NCBI RefSeq assembly: GCF_009939225.1
Contig: NZ_JAACJR010000008.1
Location: forward strand, 1,665,377 to 1,729,376
Direction: 5' to 3'
Length of the DNA stretch: 64,000 nt
Origin: Sediminibacterium soli
GTDB lineage: Bacteria > Bacteroidota > Bacteroidia > Chitinophagales > Chitinophagaceae
The position numbers and the translations under genes were made by a program. The stretch's first letter is position 1, and each line of letters begins with the position of its first letter. Shown here piece by piece: positions 26,138 through 35,192 of the stretch. Under the pieces are notes generated by a model that worked only from the letters and a program-made list of their open reading frames with translations, searched no databases and was not told the origin of the DNA.

Positions 26138-26924
26138 GCTGTAATATCTTGAATTCATCAGCGTCTTTCCAGAACGGAAAACGCTGTCTTATTTCTTCCA
26201 GCGGCGCTTTCTCCAGTGTGATCGTATGAACCGATTCGCCTGTCTGGCTGTGGTACAGGGTGGCGCCCAGCGCGTCCGTTACCAGGGTGTCGCCGCCATG
26301 CGCAATACCGTTGCCGTCGTTACCAACACGGTTTACACCGGCCACATAACACTGGTTTTCTATTGCCCGCGCCGTGAGCAGGGTCTTCCATGCATGGCTT
26401 CTGCGCTCGGGCCAGTTGGCCACATAGAGCAACAGATCGTATTCCGGTGTTTCGCCCGACTGCTGTCTTGCCCAAACCGGAAAACGCAGGTCATAACAAA
26501 CCTGCAGGTTGATCTTCCAGCCTTTGACACTTGCAATCAGTCTTTTGTTACCGGATGTATATTCCTGGTCCTCGCCTGCAAAAGCAAACCGGTGCCGTTT
26601 ATCGTAACAGCCGATGGTGCCGTTGGGCAGAACCCATAACAGGCGGTTGAAATAGTTGCCGTTCTCCGCTATGATCAGGCTGCCGGTGAGGATGATCTTT
26701 TTTTCTGCGGCGATGCGCTGCATCCATTGCACTGTGGGCCCATCCATGGTTTCGGCCAGCAGGGCCGGCTTCATACTGAAACCGGTGCTGAACATCTCGG
26801 GCAACACCACTATTTCGGTTCTCCCGCGGATGGCCGCTATTTTCTGTTCAAACCGGGAAAGATTGGCCGCTTTGTCTTCCCATTGAAGATCGGATTGTAT
26901 CAGCGATAAGGTAAGTGAGGACAT
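26127..26924 (-). CDS. Carbon-nitrogen hydrolase, omega-amidase (YafV)-like
   Basis: A 265-residue nitrilase-superfamily protein with the full catalytic triad: Glu in VVLPEMFSTGF, Lys in CYDKRHRFAFAGE and Cys in INLQVCYDLRFPVWAR. The RRSHAWKTLLTARAIENQCYVAGVNRVGNDGNGIAHGG stretch is typical of YafV/Nit2-like omega-amidases, which hydrolyse alpha-ketoglutaramate and similar compounds. The ATG at 26924 is chosen over a TTG six bases upstream. It is the first gene of a short operon with nagA. Confidence 0.9.
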   Translation of the reverse strand: MSSLTLSLIQSDLQWEDKAANLSRFEQKIAAIRGRTEIVVLPEMFSTGFSMKPALLAETMDGPTVQWMQRIAAEKKIILTGSLIIAENGNYFNRLLWVLPNGTIGCYDKRHRFAFAGEDQEYTSGNKRLIASVKGWKINLQVCYDLRFPVWARQQSGETPEYDLLLYVANWPERRSHAWKTLLTARAIENQCYVAGVNRVGNDGNGIAHGGDTLVTDALGATLYHSQTGESVHTITLEKAPLEEIRQRFPFWKDADEFKILQHEE

Positions 26925-26970
26925 ATACAAAGAAACAAAGGATTTCAGAGCTAATCAGAACCGCACCAAA

Positions 26971-27927
26971 CTATTTCATACGGTAGGCGAGCATCAGTGA
27001 TCCGTATTGCTGCGTATTTTTCTGCTGCACGGCTTCGCGCGCTTCAAAGACGATACCGGCTTTCAGGGTAATGCGGGATGATGCGTAACAAAGACCCGCC
27101 GTATGCTGGAACAGCACCCTCCTGGGATCGGCCAGCACCGCGCCCTGGCCTTTGGCGAAGAGCCCGCCCTGCAGCGTTGCATTGTATCCCTGCACCGTAA
27201 GCTCGGGGTACCAGAAGAGGAACCATTCGTTCTTTTTCCTTTTCTGTTCCGGCGAAGCCTGTACGCTTGCATTCCACAAAGCGCTGTTGCGGTTTTTTTC
27301 CATCGCCCCAAAACAGACATACATACCCGCGCTGGCATTGGTATAGTTCATACCCAGGCTGGCCTGTACCAGCGGCACCAGCTTGATCCAGGCACTGTCT
27401 TCCCACAGGGTCTGCGCATAGGATATGCCCAGGTCAATGCCTATTGCGTTCTGCACCTGGTACTGCCATCCCGTGAATTTACCATATCCGAACAGGGCAT
27501 GGTAACTGTCCTGCACATTTTCACCCAGCGAGGCCTCACCCACCGTGCCCAGTGTTATGCTGTACTGAAAAAGCCCTTCCTTCCGTTTGGAAAAAGCGGT
27601 CTGCTGGTAGCGGCCGTATAAAAACCCGCAGTAGGGCCGGTCTATATCCGCAGTGGTCTGCGTTTTCCGGATAAGCGGGGTATAGATCATTTGTCCGAGC
27701 TCGAACTGGCGAAGCAGCTTACGATCCTGTTTTTCCTTTGCATAGCGGAAAAAAAGAAAGATCCCGTTTGTATAGTAAGCGTCGTGTTTACGGAAAAGAT
27801 AGGCATCGTTCTCGTTCACAAACGACACTTCATGGCGGAATACCGAATCCCGCGGGGGCTCCTGCGCCCCGGACAAAGCCATCGATACCGAAAAAAACAC
27901 CGTGATACACCAGCGCATCATCCGCAT
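26971..27927 (-). CDS. LpxR-like (DUF2219) outer-membrane lipid A deacylase family protein
   Basis: A 318-residue protein with a signal peptide (VFFSVSMALSGAQ). The family signature near the mature N terminus is HEVSFVNENDAYLFRKHDAYYTNGIFLFFRY, where the NxND...YTNG pattern carries the catalytic residues of LpxR. Repeated strand-like segments to the end (LYASSRITLKAGIVFEARE) fit a beta-barrel. LpxR removes the 3'-acyl group of lipid A; whether this homologue does so is inferred. recX lies next on the same strand, 18 bases upstream. Confidence 0.82.
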   Translation of the reverse strand: MRMMRWCITVFFSVSMALSGAQEPPRDSVFRHEVSFVNENDAYLFRKHDAYYTNGIFLFFRYAKEKQDRKLLRQFELGQMIYTPLIRKTQTTADIDRPYCGFLYGRYQQTAFSKRKEGLFQYSITLGTVGEASLGENVQDSYHALFGYGKFTGWQYQVQNAIGIDLGISYAQTLWEDSAWIKLVPLVQASLGMNYTNASAGMYVCFGAMEKNRNSALWNASVQASPEQKRKKNEWFLFWYPELTVQGYNATLQGGLFAKGQGAVLADPRRVLFQHTAGLCYASSRITLKAGIVFEAREAVQQKNTQQYGSLMLAYRMK

Positions 27928-27944
27928 GCTATCCGTTTATAAGA

Positions 27945-28421
27945 TTATCCGTTTGCCTGCAATTGCTTCACAACCGCCAGAACGGCCGGGCGCTCATACC
28001 CTTTTTGCAAAAGATAGGCCATTGTTTTTGCCTGGCGGGTAAGGTATTGTTCGCCTTTTAACGCCTGCCATTTAACCCGGGCCAGTTTCTGCAAAGATGT
28101 GGTATAATCCGGGCCGTCTATTTCTTTCAGCGCTTTTTTGATGACCGGTTCGCTGACCTTTTTCTGCCGAAGCGCATATACGATCTTCTGCCGGCCCCAT
28201 CTTTTCTGCCGGAAATGACCGCCGGCAAACAGGTCGGCAAACCGCTGCTCGTTCAGCACATCTTCTTCTATCAGTCTGGAAATCAATGTCTCAACCTCGT
28301 TCCGCCGGAGCCCGAACGAATACAGCTTTTCCCGTACCTCGGAATGACACCGCTCCCGGTAGGCGCAATAGCCGCGTATTTTAGGCCAGTTGGGGCCTTC
28401 AAAAAACGGGGTTTTTCCCAT
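27945..28421 (-). CDS. recX: RecX-family regulatory protein
   Basis: A 158-residue all-helical protein with the repeated three-helix pattern of RecX: AYRERCHSEVREKLYSFGLRRNEVETLISRLIEEDVLNEQRFADLFAGGHFRQKRWGRQKIVYALRQKKVSEPVIKKALKEI. RecX modulates RecA filament growth; recA is in this same window about 20 kb away, so the two are not in one operon. It is divergent from the response-regulator gene with two bases between their outermost possible starts. Confidence 0.9.
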   Translation of the reverse strand: MGKTPFFEGPNWPKIRGYCAYRERCHSEVREKLYSFGLRRNEVETLISRLIEEDVLNEQRFADLFAGGHFRQKRWGRQKIVYALRQKKVSEPVIKKALKEIDGPDYTTSLQKLARVKWQALKGEQYLTRQAKTMAYLLQKGYERPAVLAVVKQLQANG

Positions 28422-28454
28422 GATTGAAATTTCCGCTTGTTATGGATTATGGTC

Positions 28455-28462
28455 TATATTTG
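28455..28462 (+). promoter_or_regulatory. -7 promoter box of the response-regulator gene
   Basis: TATATTTG matches TAnnTTTG. Predicted transcription start is near 28469, where an in-frame ATG also lies. Confidence 0.55.
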
Positions 28463-28543
28463 AACTCAATGTCCAATATCCCTCGGACATCAAAAAGATC
28501 CCCGCATTTTCCGCCAATGTATTTTTTTAATACGGAGCCAGCA

Positions 28544-28948
28544 ATGCCTTTTGCCAAACATATCGTTTTCCTGATTGATGACGACAACATCTATCAGTTC
28601 ACTGCGCGCAAGATCCTGGAATCTACCGGCCTGGCAAAGGAGATCGTTTCTTTTTACAACGGCAAAGAGGCCATCAAATACCTGACAGACGATAAAAACC
28701 GCCTGTCGGAGAATTTTCCCGACCTGATCTTTCTGGATATCAATATGCCCATCATGAACGGCTGGGAATTCCTGGAGGAATACCATTCCTTATACGGCAA
28801 TTTTCCCAAGCCCGTAGTGGTATACGTGGTGAGCTCTTCGATCGACAGCCACGACATGAAAAAATCGAGGCAGTACAAGGGCGTTACCGACTATATCGTA
28901 AAACCCGTTACCCGCGTAAAATACAAGGAGCTGATCGAAAGCCTGTAG
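28544..28948 (+). CDS. Single-domain response regulator
   Basis: From ATG at 28544 the product is 135 residues and consists of a receiver domain only. The acidic pocket is VFLIDDDNIYQF, the phosphoacceptor Asp is in DLIFLDINMPIMNGWEF, the conserved Ser/Thr lies in VVYVVSSSID and the Lys in YIVKPVTRVKYKEL. An earlier in-frame ATG at 28469, close to the promoter box, would add 25 basic residues and cannot be excluded. With no output domain, it likely relays phosphate or binds a partner protein. No histidine kinase gene adjoins it. Confidence 0.88.
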   Translation: MPFAKHIVFLIDDDNIYQFTARKILESTGLAKEIVSFYNGKEAIKYLTDDKNRLSENFPDLIFLDINMPIMNGWEFLEEYHSLYGNFPKPVVVYVVSSSIDSHDMKKSRQYKGVTDYIVKPVTRVKYKELIESL

Positions 28949-29070
28949 CCCTGCGCCGGGGTTGCAGACCGGGCACCACAAAAACTGCCGCCAATCCACA
29001 CCGGATTAACAACCAACGCTTAATTGGCCGGATCCCCGTATTTCTGTTGCAGAATGTTAACATTTTGAAT

Positions 29071-29078
29071 TAGGTTTG
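29071..29078 (+). promoter_or_regulatory. -7 promoter box of dnaN
   Basis: TAGGTTTG matches TAnnTTTG, with a partial -33 box (TTG at 29047-29049) about 20 bases before it. The predicted leader is about 20 bases. It overlaps a small inverted repeat, TAGGTT/AACCTA. Confidence 0.6.
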
Positions 29079-29100
29079 TTGCGAACCTAAATTCTGCAGA

Positions 29101-30216
29101 ATGAAATTTATTGTGTCTTCTTCTTCCCTGTTAAAACACCTGCAGCAGATCAGCGGTGTGATCAACGCGAATACCGTGTTGCCGATACTGGAAGACTTTT
29201 TGTTTGAGATCCAGGATAAAAAACTGAATGTGGTGGCTACCGACCTGGAAACCGTTATGCGCGTACAGATGGATGTGGAAAGCAAAACCAACGGAAAAGT
29301 CTGCATCCCCGCTAAGATCCTGCTGGATTCTTTGAAGAATATTGCCGATCAGCCCCTTACATTCAATATCGATAAAAGTTTTTCTGTTGAGATCACCAGC
29401 GATAACGGCAAGTACAAGGTAATGGGCGAAAACCCCGATAATTTTCCCAAAGAACCCGCTGCAGACGATACCACCGGTTTTACCATGAGCAGTTCGGCGC
29501 TGCTGACCGCTATCAACAAAACGCTGTTTGCCGTAAGCAACGATGACCTTCGTCCGGCCATGACTGGTGTGTTTTTTGAACTGGCAAAAGACGGTGTTCA
29601 GTTCGTGGCCACCGATGCGCACAGGCTGGTACGTTATAAAAGACTCGATACCAAAGCCAGTAAGGCAGATTCGTTCATCGTTCCCAAAAAACCGCTGAAC
29701 CTGCTGAAAAATGCGCTGCCCGATAACGATGATGAACTGTCTGTAAGTTATAACAGCAACCATCTTTTTGTGACACATGGCTCCACGCAGATGATCTGTC
29801 GCCTGATCGATGCCCGTTTCCCGGATTACAAAGTGGTGATCCCGGCTGATAACCCTTATAAACTGATCGTGAACAAACACGATTTCCAGAATGCGCTTCG
29901 CCGGGTAAATGTATTCAGTAACAAAAGCACCAACCAGGTAGCGCTGAATATTACCGGCAGCGAGCTGCAGATGGCCGCGCAGGATGTGGACTTCAGTTTT
30001 GAGGGTAATGAACGCATGAATTGCCAGTACGATGGCGAAGACCTCCAGATCGCATTCAATGCGCGTTTCCTGATCGAAATGCTCAATGCGGCAGATACCG
30101 AAGATGTAAAGATGGAGCTTTCCACCCCCACCAAAGCCGGCCTGATCAAACCCACCGAACAGGCCGCCGGCGAAGACCTGCTGATGCTGGTAATGCCGCT
30201 GATGCTGAACAACTGA
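29101..30216 (+). CDS. dnaN: DNA polymerase III sliding clamp (beta subunit)
   Basis: A 371-residue protein with three clamp domains: MKFIVSSSSLLKHLQQISGVINANTVLPILEDFLFE at the start, SSALLTAINKTLFAVSNDDLRPAMTGVFFEL in the middle, and the C-terminal MLNAADTEDVKMELSTPTKAGLIKP...LLMLVMPLM. Length and layout are standard. It encircles DNA and holds the replicase. dnaA and recF, often beside dnaN in other bacteria, are not in this region, as is common in Bacteroidota. A strong terminator follows 19 bases after the stop. Confidence 0.96.
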   Translation: MKFIVSSSSLLKHLQQISGVINANTVLPILEDFLFEIQDKKLNVVATDLETVMRVQMDVESKTNGKVCIPAKILLDSLKNIADQPLTFNIDKSFSVEITSDNGKYKVMGENPDNFPKEPAADDTTGFTMSSSALLTAINKTLFAVSNDDLRPAMTGVFFELAKDGVQFVATDAHRLVRYKRLDTKASKADSFIVPKKPLNLLKNALPDNDDELSVSYNSNHLFVTHGSTQMICRLIDARFPDYKVVIPADNPYKLIVNKHDFQNALRRVNVFSNKSTNQVALNITGSELQMAAQDVDFSFEGNERMNCQYDGEDLQIAFNARFLIEMLNAADTEDVKMELSTPTKAGLIKPTEQAAGEDLLMLVMPLMLNN

Positions 30217-30234
30217 TAACGCACCTGAGTCAAT

Positions 30235-30262
30235 AAAAAACCCGCTTCTGAGCGGGTTTTTT
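30235..30262 (+). terminator. Intrinsic terminator after dnaN
   Basis: Six A, then CCCGCT-TCTG-AGCGGG (30241-30256), then six T: a symmetric hairpin with a 6-bp GC-rich stem that can act in both directions. Confidence 0.9.
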
Positions 30263-30266
30263 ATTG

Positions 30267-30383
30267 GGGGATTCCGGATTGGCGGATTAAAAAGATGATG
30301 CGAATGGCTGCAGGTTTGCGCTGTTGCGACTCTCCCGCAACATTCCATCCGCGAATCCACTAATCCGCCAATCCGGAATCCCC
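30267..30383. repeat. Iterated-word inverted-arm element, class A, with perfect 23-base arms
   Basis: Bases 30267-30289 and 30361-30383 are perfect reverse complements over 23 bases (built from GGATTGGCGGATT-type words). The right arm continues inward with more ATCCGC words, while the left arm is degenerate there. The 71-base loop has no ORF. It begins four bases after the dnaN terminator. Confidence 0.85.
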
Positions 30384-30431
30384 TAACCATTCTTCCCCTA
30401 TTCTTCTTAATTTACCACAACAACGCGCAAC

Positions 30432-31253
30432 ATGATAGAAAGCATCATCCGGTACTTTGAGCATATACCCAGCCTGCACCGCGCACTGGTACTGGCGGGC
30501 GGCATCACTTTTTTCTGGCTGGTGGAAGGTGCCATACCCTTATTCGGTTTCCGTTACAACAAATGGAGACATGCTTCTGTCAATATCTTTTTTACCGTTA
30601 CCACCATTGTTGTCAATTTTGCGTTTGCGCTGCTGATCGTAAAAGCGAGCGACTGGGCCGTGCAGCACAAATTCGGGTTGCTGCAACTTGTCGGGCTGCC
30701 TCTGTGGGTGTTTATGATCGCCGGACTTTTGTTACTGGATCTTGTGGGCGCCTACCTGATCCATTACATCGAACACAAGGTGAAATGGATGTGGAAGTTT
30801 CATATGGTGCATCATGCAGACTCGCATGTGGACACCACCACCGCCAACCGCCATCACCCGGGAGAAAGCGTGTTCCGCGCGGTATTTACCCTGATCGGGG
30901 TGATTGTGCTGGGCGCACCCATGTGGCTGGTGATGATGTACCAGAGCCTGAGCGTGGTGTTCACCCAGTTCAACCATGCCAATATCCGTTTGCCGGGCTG
31001 GCTGGATAAACCGCTCAGCTGGGTCATCGTTTCGCCGGATATGCATAAGGTGCATCACCACTATATGCGGCCGCAGACAGACAGCAACTACGGAAATATC
31101 TTTTCTGTCTGGGACCATGTTTTTGGCACGTTCAATGCAACGCCTGTTGACGGGTTGCGTTATGGTCTCGATGTGCTGGATGATACCACCGACGAAAAGC
31201 TCGGCTACCAGTTACAGCTGCCCTTCGATAAAAAAATAAAGACCGATTACTGA
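30432..31253 (+). CDS. Sterol desaturase/fatty-acid hydroxylase family protein
   Basis: This 273-residue membrane protein has three or four hydrophobic segments and the family's histidine clusters: HYIEHKVKWMWKFHMVHHADSHVD (about residues 109-135) and HKVHHHYMRPQTDSNYGN (about 205-222). These bind a di-iron centre that hydroxylates or desaturates lipids. The substrate is unknown; Bacteroidota members often act on sphingolipids or carotenoids. kdsB follows 21 bases later on the same strand. Confidence 0.9.
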   Translation: MIESIIRYFEHIPSLHRALVLAGGITFFWLVEGAIPLFGFRYNKWRHASVNIFFTVTTIVVNFAFALLIVKASDWAVQHKFGLLQLVGLPLWVFMIAGLLLLDLVGAYLIHYIEHKVKWMWKFHMVHHADSHVDTTTANRHHPGESVFRAVFTLIGVIVLGAPMWLVMMYQSLSVVFTQFNHANIRLPGWLDKPLSWVIVSPDMHKVHHHYMRPQTDSNYGNIFSVWDHVFGTFNATPVDGLRYGLDVLDDTTDEKLGYQLQLPFDKKIKTDY

Positions 31254-31273
31254 TCTACGCGCATCTTTGTGAC

Positions 31274-32008
31274 ATGAAGAAAGCAGCGATGATACCGGCC
31301 CGGTATGCCGCCACCCGTTTTCCCGCAAAACTGATGCAGCTGCTGGGTGATAAAACGGTTATCCGGCATACCTACGACAATACGGTGGCCACCGGTTTGT
31401 TTGACGAGGTATATGTGGTTACCGACAGTGAGATCATCTACAGCGAGATCACAGGTCATGGCGGAAAAGCGGTGATGAGCAAACGGCCCCACGAAAGCGG
31501 CAGCGACCGTATTGCCGAGGCCGTCGCTGATAGGGAACTGGATATCATCGTAAACGTACAGGGCGACGAGCCCTTTGTAAAACGCGGACCGCTCGAAAAA
31601 CTGTTGTCCGTTTTTGAAGGAGAGCAGGGCCGCAACGTACAGGTGGCTTCTTTGATGCAGGTATTGAAAGAACAGGTATTTATCGAAGATCCGAATTATG
31701 TGAAGGTGGCGGTTGACAGAAATATGAACTCGCTGATGTTTTCAAGAAGCGTTATTCCCTATCCCCGCGCCAAAGACCAGCCGATTACCTACTACGAACA
31801 CATCGGCGTATACGCTTTCCGTAAAAGCGCGCTGATGGCGTTTACCCAATGGGAGATAACCCCGCTCGAAGCCGCGGAAAAAATAGAATGCCTCCGCTAC
31901 CTGGAGAATGGCATCCCTTTAAAAATGGTCGTTACAGATTATATGGGCGTGGAAATAGATACGCCCGAAGACCTGGCGCGTGCCGCCGCATTGCTTTCCC
32001 GGCCATAG
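31274..32008 (+). CDS. kdsB: 3-deoxy-manno-octulosonate cytidylyltransferase
   Basis: This 244-residue protein has the CTP-binding and sugar-binding motifs of KdsB: MIPARYAATRFPAKLMQLLGDKTVIRHTYDN, the DSEIIYSEITGHGGKAVMS segment, VNVQGDEPFVKRGPLEKLL, YEHIGVYAFRKSALMAF and EIDTPEDLARAAAL. It activates Kdo (or the 8-amino form) as a CMP sugar for lipid A core synthesis. A KdnB-like dehydrogenase lies 3 kb downstream, which is relevant to the choice of sugar. CATCTTTG, near the TAnnTTTG consensus, lies just before the ATG. Confidence 0.95.
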   Translation: MKKAAMIPARYAATRFPAKLMQLLGDKTVIRHTYDNTVATGLFDEVYVVTDSEIIYSEITGHGGKAVMSKRPHESGSDRIAEAVADRELDIIVNVQGDEPFVKRGPLEKLLSVFEGEQGRNVQVASLMQVLKEQVFIEDPNYVKVAVDRNMNSLMFSRSVIPYPRAKDQPITYYEHIGVYAFRKSALMAFTQWEITPLEAAEKIECLRYLENGIPLKMVVTDYMGVEIDTPEDLARAAALLSRP

Positions 32009-32121
32009 CTTTTTTCTTCCTGTCTGTATAATTCGCGTGATTTTGGCGTTTTAACGCCGGTTTTATCGATATTTATACGAGTGTATATGTATTCTACCCA
32101 ATTTCCATTACGTACGGCACT

Positions 32122-35100
32122 ATGAAACCACTATTTACCGGCCAACTGAACAGGGTGGACAAGCGGATCCAGTGGGTGCTGTTGTTTTCTGTGGCTGCAT
32201 TCCTGTTTTTCCTGGCCATTGTATTTGTTCAGAACAAGAGCCAGCAGGATGCGCGGAAAGACATGTACCATGCCTATACCGCTATCCAGAAACTGGATAA
32301 TATCCGTATCCTCGTTCTCGAAACAGAGTCTGCAAGCAGGGCTTTCCTGATCGCCAGGGATTCTTCTTCACTGGCCTGGCTTTACCGGCTGCACAAAGAG
32401 CTGCCCGATACGCTGCGCACCCTGGTTCAGTATATGAACCCGGACGAAGCCGACAGCATCGGCCAACTGGGGCTGGTCATCCAGCAGAAACTGAAATACC
32501 AGGACTCGTTTGTTCATAACCTGATCGATGTTACCAGGGAGAACCCCGCCAGAACACGCGCAAGGAACACCACGGTGGAAGTAAAACGCATGCTGGCATC
32601 GATGGTATCGCGCGAAACGGGACGGCTTACAGACAAGGTGCTGGTGAACGAGAACCGCAACAATGTAGGTTTGGGCATTGCCATCTTCGGCGGCTTTCTT
32701 GCCCTGCTGCTGATCCTTGCCATCCTGTTGCGGTTGGGCAACGATATCCTGCTGCGCAGAAAAGCCGAGGATGGCCTGCTTGCCAGCGAATTCAAATACC
32801 GGAAGATCATCGAGAACGCCGGTGCGGTTATGTTCACCGCCGATATAGAAGGCAGGATCGGCTTTACCAATAACCAGGTACTGCAGATGACCGGCTATTC
32901 TTCAGAAGACCTGCAGGGTAAACATTTCTCTGTGCTGGTGGATCCGGAGTGGCTGCCAACGGTTACCGATTTCTACGCACGCCAGCTTAGCGAGGAGATA
33001 CCCTCTACCAGTCTCGAGTTCCTGGCGCGTAACCGGAACGGCGGCGCGGTTTGGGTAGAACAGTTTGCACAGCTGCTTACCGAGGGCAACCAGGTAACCG
33101 GCTTCCAGTGCATGGTGCGCGATATCACCGAAAAGAAAAAGATAGAGCTGGAACTGGGCCAGTCGGAACAGCAGCGAAAAGAAAATGAATACAGGCTGGT
33201 ATCCATTCTCGAGAACACCACCGCGCTCATTTTTATCAAAGATCTCCAGGGCAGGTATGTGATGGTGAACAAGCGGTTTAAGGAAATGATGGGACTTACC
33301 GATGAGATGGTCATCGGCAAAACCGATTTCGATTTTGATGCGGTTGAACGCGCGGAGTATTACAAGCGCTCCGACCAGATCATCATACAAACCCATAACG
33401 TGATCGAGACAGAAGAGGTGATCGAGACAGAAGAAGGCATCCGTAACCTGCTGCTGCTGAAGTTTCCGCTGCTGGACGATAAGCGAAATATTTTCGGCAT
33501 CAGCGGTATTGCCACAGACATCACCGAACGCGTGCAGAGCAGGCAGCAGCTGGAGTCGGCGCTGCAGCATGCCAGGGAAGCCAAGGAACTGCAGGAACAG
33601 TTCCTGGCCAATATGAGCCACGAGATACGCACACCGATGAATGGCATCCAGGGTATGACTTCCCTGCTGCTTGAAACGGAACTGACGGATGACCAGCGTG
33701 AGTTTGCACTGCTGATCAGGCATTCGCTGAACAACCTCACAGCGCTGATCAACGATATCCTGGATTATTCCAACCTGCGCGCGGGTAAGATCACCATCGA
33801 TAAGATCGCCTTTAATATCAACGACCCGCTGGATGCGGTGAAGATTCAGTTCTCAAATGTGGTTAGCCGCAAAGGGCTTGCGTTCTACATTACACTCGAT
33901 AAAAACCTGCCGCTGCTCGTTATCGGCGATCCCTATCGTTTGAAACAGATACTGGTAAGTCTGGTAGACAACGCGATCAAATTCACCAAACAGGGACATA
34001 TTGCCATACATGTAAGCGTGGATACACTCAATGGCGACAATGCCATTGTGAAATTCCGGGTTACCGACACCGGCTCCGGTATTGAGCCCGATAAACAACG
34101 GCATATTTTTGAAGGTTTTACCCAGGCCAGTATGGATATATCGAGAAGTTTTGGTGGCGCAGGACTGGGTCTGGCCATCAGCAAAGGGCTGATTGAATTG
34201 CAGGGTGGACGTATACAGGCAGAAAGCGAACCGGGAGAGGGATCGGTGTTCAGCTTTACCATTCCCTATGAATTACCCGCCACCATCACCGAAAAAACAC
34301 AGACAGCCGAATTAAAAGAAAATCTCCGCAACAAACACGTGCTGGTGGTGGAAGACAACGAAGTAAACCAGCAACTCATCAACTTTGTCTTGAACCGCGT
34401 GGGCAGCCGCGTACGCATCGCTTCCAACGGCAAAGAAGCGATTGCCCTGTTTGACGAGAAAGATCCTTTTGACCTGGTGATCATGGACCTGCAGATGCCG
34501 GTTATGGATGGATACGAAACCGCCACCTATATCAGACAGCAGCTGCATTCCCAGGTGCCGATCCTTGCGCTTACCGCAACAGCGCTGAAAGGCGAGCAGG
34601 AGAAATGCAGGTCGGTGGGCATGAACGATTTTATGCTGAAGCCTTTTGATTTTGACGATCTGTACAGGAGACTGGTACATTTGCTGCAGCATAAAGTCGT
34701 TGCAAGAAACGAACAATCCATACCTATGACCACTGCTAACCAGAAATCCTACGACCTCTCCATGCTCGAAGAGCTGGACGACAATGCATCCGTGCTGGAT
34801 GTATTGACCATGTTCCTCGAGAATACGCCGGCTGAGATCGGGGAACTGGGTAAACTCTGCGCCGAATACAAATGGCCCGAAGTGCAAAGACTTTCTCACA
34901 AAATAAAAGGAGCGGTTGCCATTGTACAGGCATTGCCGCTTGCCAGGCGTCTTGCCGCAATGGAAGAAAACGCCAGGGAACTCAGGAATGAAGACAGACT
35001 GGTTCTGGAAGCCCAGGATGTAAAAATGCTTTTTGAAGCGCTCCATAAAGCGCTGCAGCCCGAAGTGGAACGTTTACAGAAAATCGTTTTCAATGCTTAG
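32122..35100 (+). CDS. Hybrid sensor histidine kinase with CHASE3, two PAS, receiver and Hpt domains
   Basis: A 992-residue multi-domain sensor. In order: a membrane helix (about 17-35), a CHASE3-type periplasmic region, a second membrane helix (about 186-206), two PAS domains (about 225-345 and 357-470), a HisKA domain with phosphorylated His500 in MSHEIRTPMNGIQGM, a HATPase with the DNAIKFT and GAGLGLAISKGLIELQGG boxes, a receiver domain with VLVVEDNEVNQQL and the Asp in LVIMDLQMPVMDGYE near residue 789, and a C-terminal Hpt domain with His926 in LSHKIKGAV. Such layouts run a His-Asp-His relay. No output regulator gene adjoins it, so the target is unknown. Confidence 0.93.
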   Translation: MKPLFTGQLNRVDKRIQWVLLFSVAAFLFFLAIVFVQNKSQQDARKDMYHAYTAIQKLDNIRILVLETESASRAFLIARDSSSLAWLYRLHKELPDTLRTLVQYMNPDEADSIGQLGLVIQQKLKYQDSFVHNLIDVTRENPARTRARNTTVEVKRMLASMVSRETGRLTDKVLVNENRNNVGLGIAIFGGFLALLLILAILLRLGNDILLRRKAEDGLLASEFKYRKIIENAGAVMFTADIEGRIGFTNNQVLQMTGYSSEDLQGKHFSVLVDPEWLPTVTDFYARQLSEEIPSTSLEFLARNRNGGAVWVEQFAQLLTEGNQVTGFQCMVRDITEKKKIELELGQSEQQRKENEYRLVSILENTTALIFIKDLQGRYVMVNKRFKEMMGLTDEMVIGKTDFDFDAVERAEYYKRSDQIIIQTHNVIETEEVIETEEGIRNLLLLKFPLLDDKRNIFGISGIATDITERVQSRQQLESALQHAREAKELQEQFLANMSHEIRTPMNGIQGMTSLLLETELTDDQREFALLIRHSLNNLTALINDILDYSNLRAGKITIDKIAFNINDPLDAVKIQFSNVVSRKGLAFYITLDKNLPLLVIGDPYRLKQILVSLVDNAIKFTKQGHIAIHVSVDTLNGDNAIVKFRVTDTGSGIEPDKQRHIFEGFTQASMDISRSFGGAGLGLAISKGLIELQGGRIQAESEPGEGSVFSFTIPYELPATITEKTQTAELKENLRNKHVLVVEDNEVNQQLINFVLNRVGSRVRIASNGKEAIALFDEKDPFDLVIMDLQMPVMDGYETATYIRQQLHSQVPILALTATALKGEQEKCRSVGMNDFMLKPFDFDDLYRRLVHLLQHKVVARNEQSIPMTTANQKSYDLSMLEELDDNASVLDVLTMFLENTPAEIGELGKLCAEYKWPEVQRLSHKIKGAVAIVQALPLARRLAAMEENARELRNEDRLVLEAQDVKMLFEALHKALQPEVERLQKIVFNA

Positions 35101-35162
35101 CAACTGACCGGCACAGACCGATACGCAGGTGAATTTGTCTTTTTCAATTGCAGTAACTGGAG

Positions 35163-35170
35163 TAGGTTTG
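35163..35170 (+). promoter_or_regulatory. -7 promoter box of the KdnB-like gene
   Basis: TAGGTTTG matches TAnnTTTG and ends one base before the ATG at 35172. Transcription would start at or after that ATG, which supports the next in-frame ATG (35193) as the real start. Confidence 0.6.
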
Positions 35171-35192
35171 CATGGATTTCAATACAAGAACT

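Noticed and set aside
29131..30390. A 419-codon open frame antisense to dnaN
   Set aside because: It mirrors the dnaN reading frame, has no family similarity and is rich in unlikely residue runs; it is a shadow of the real gene.
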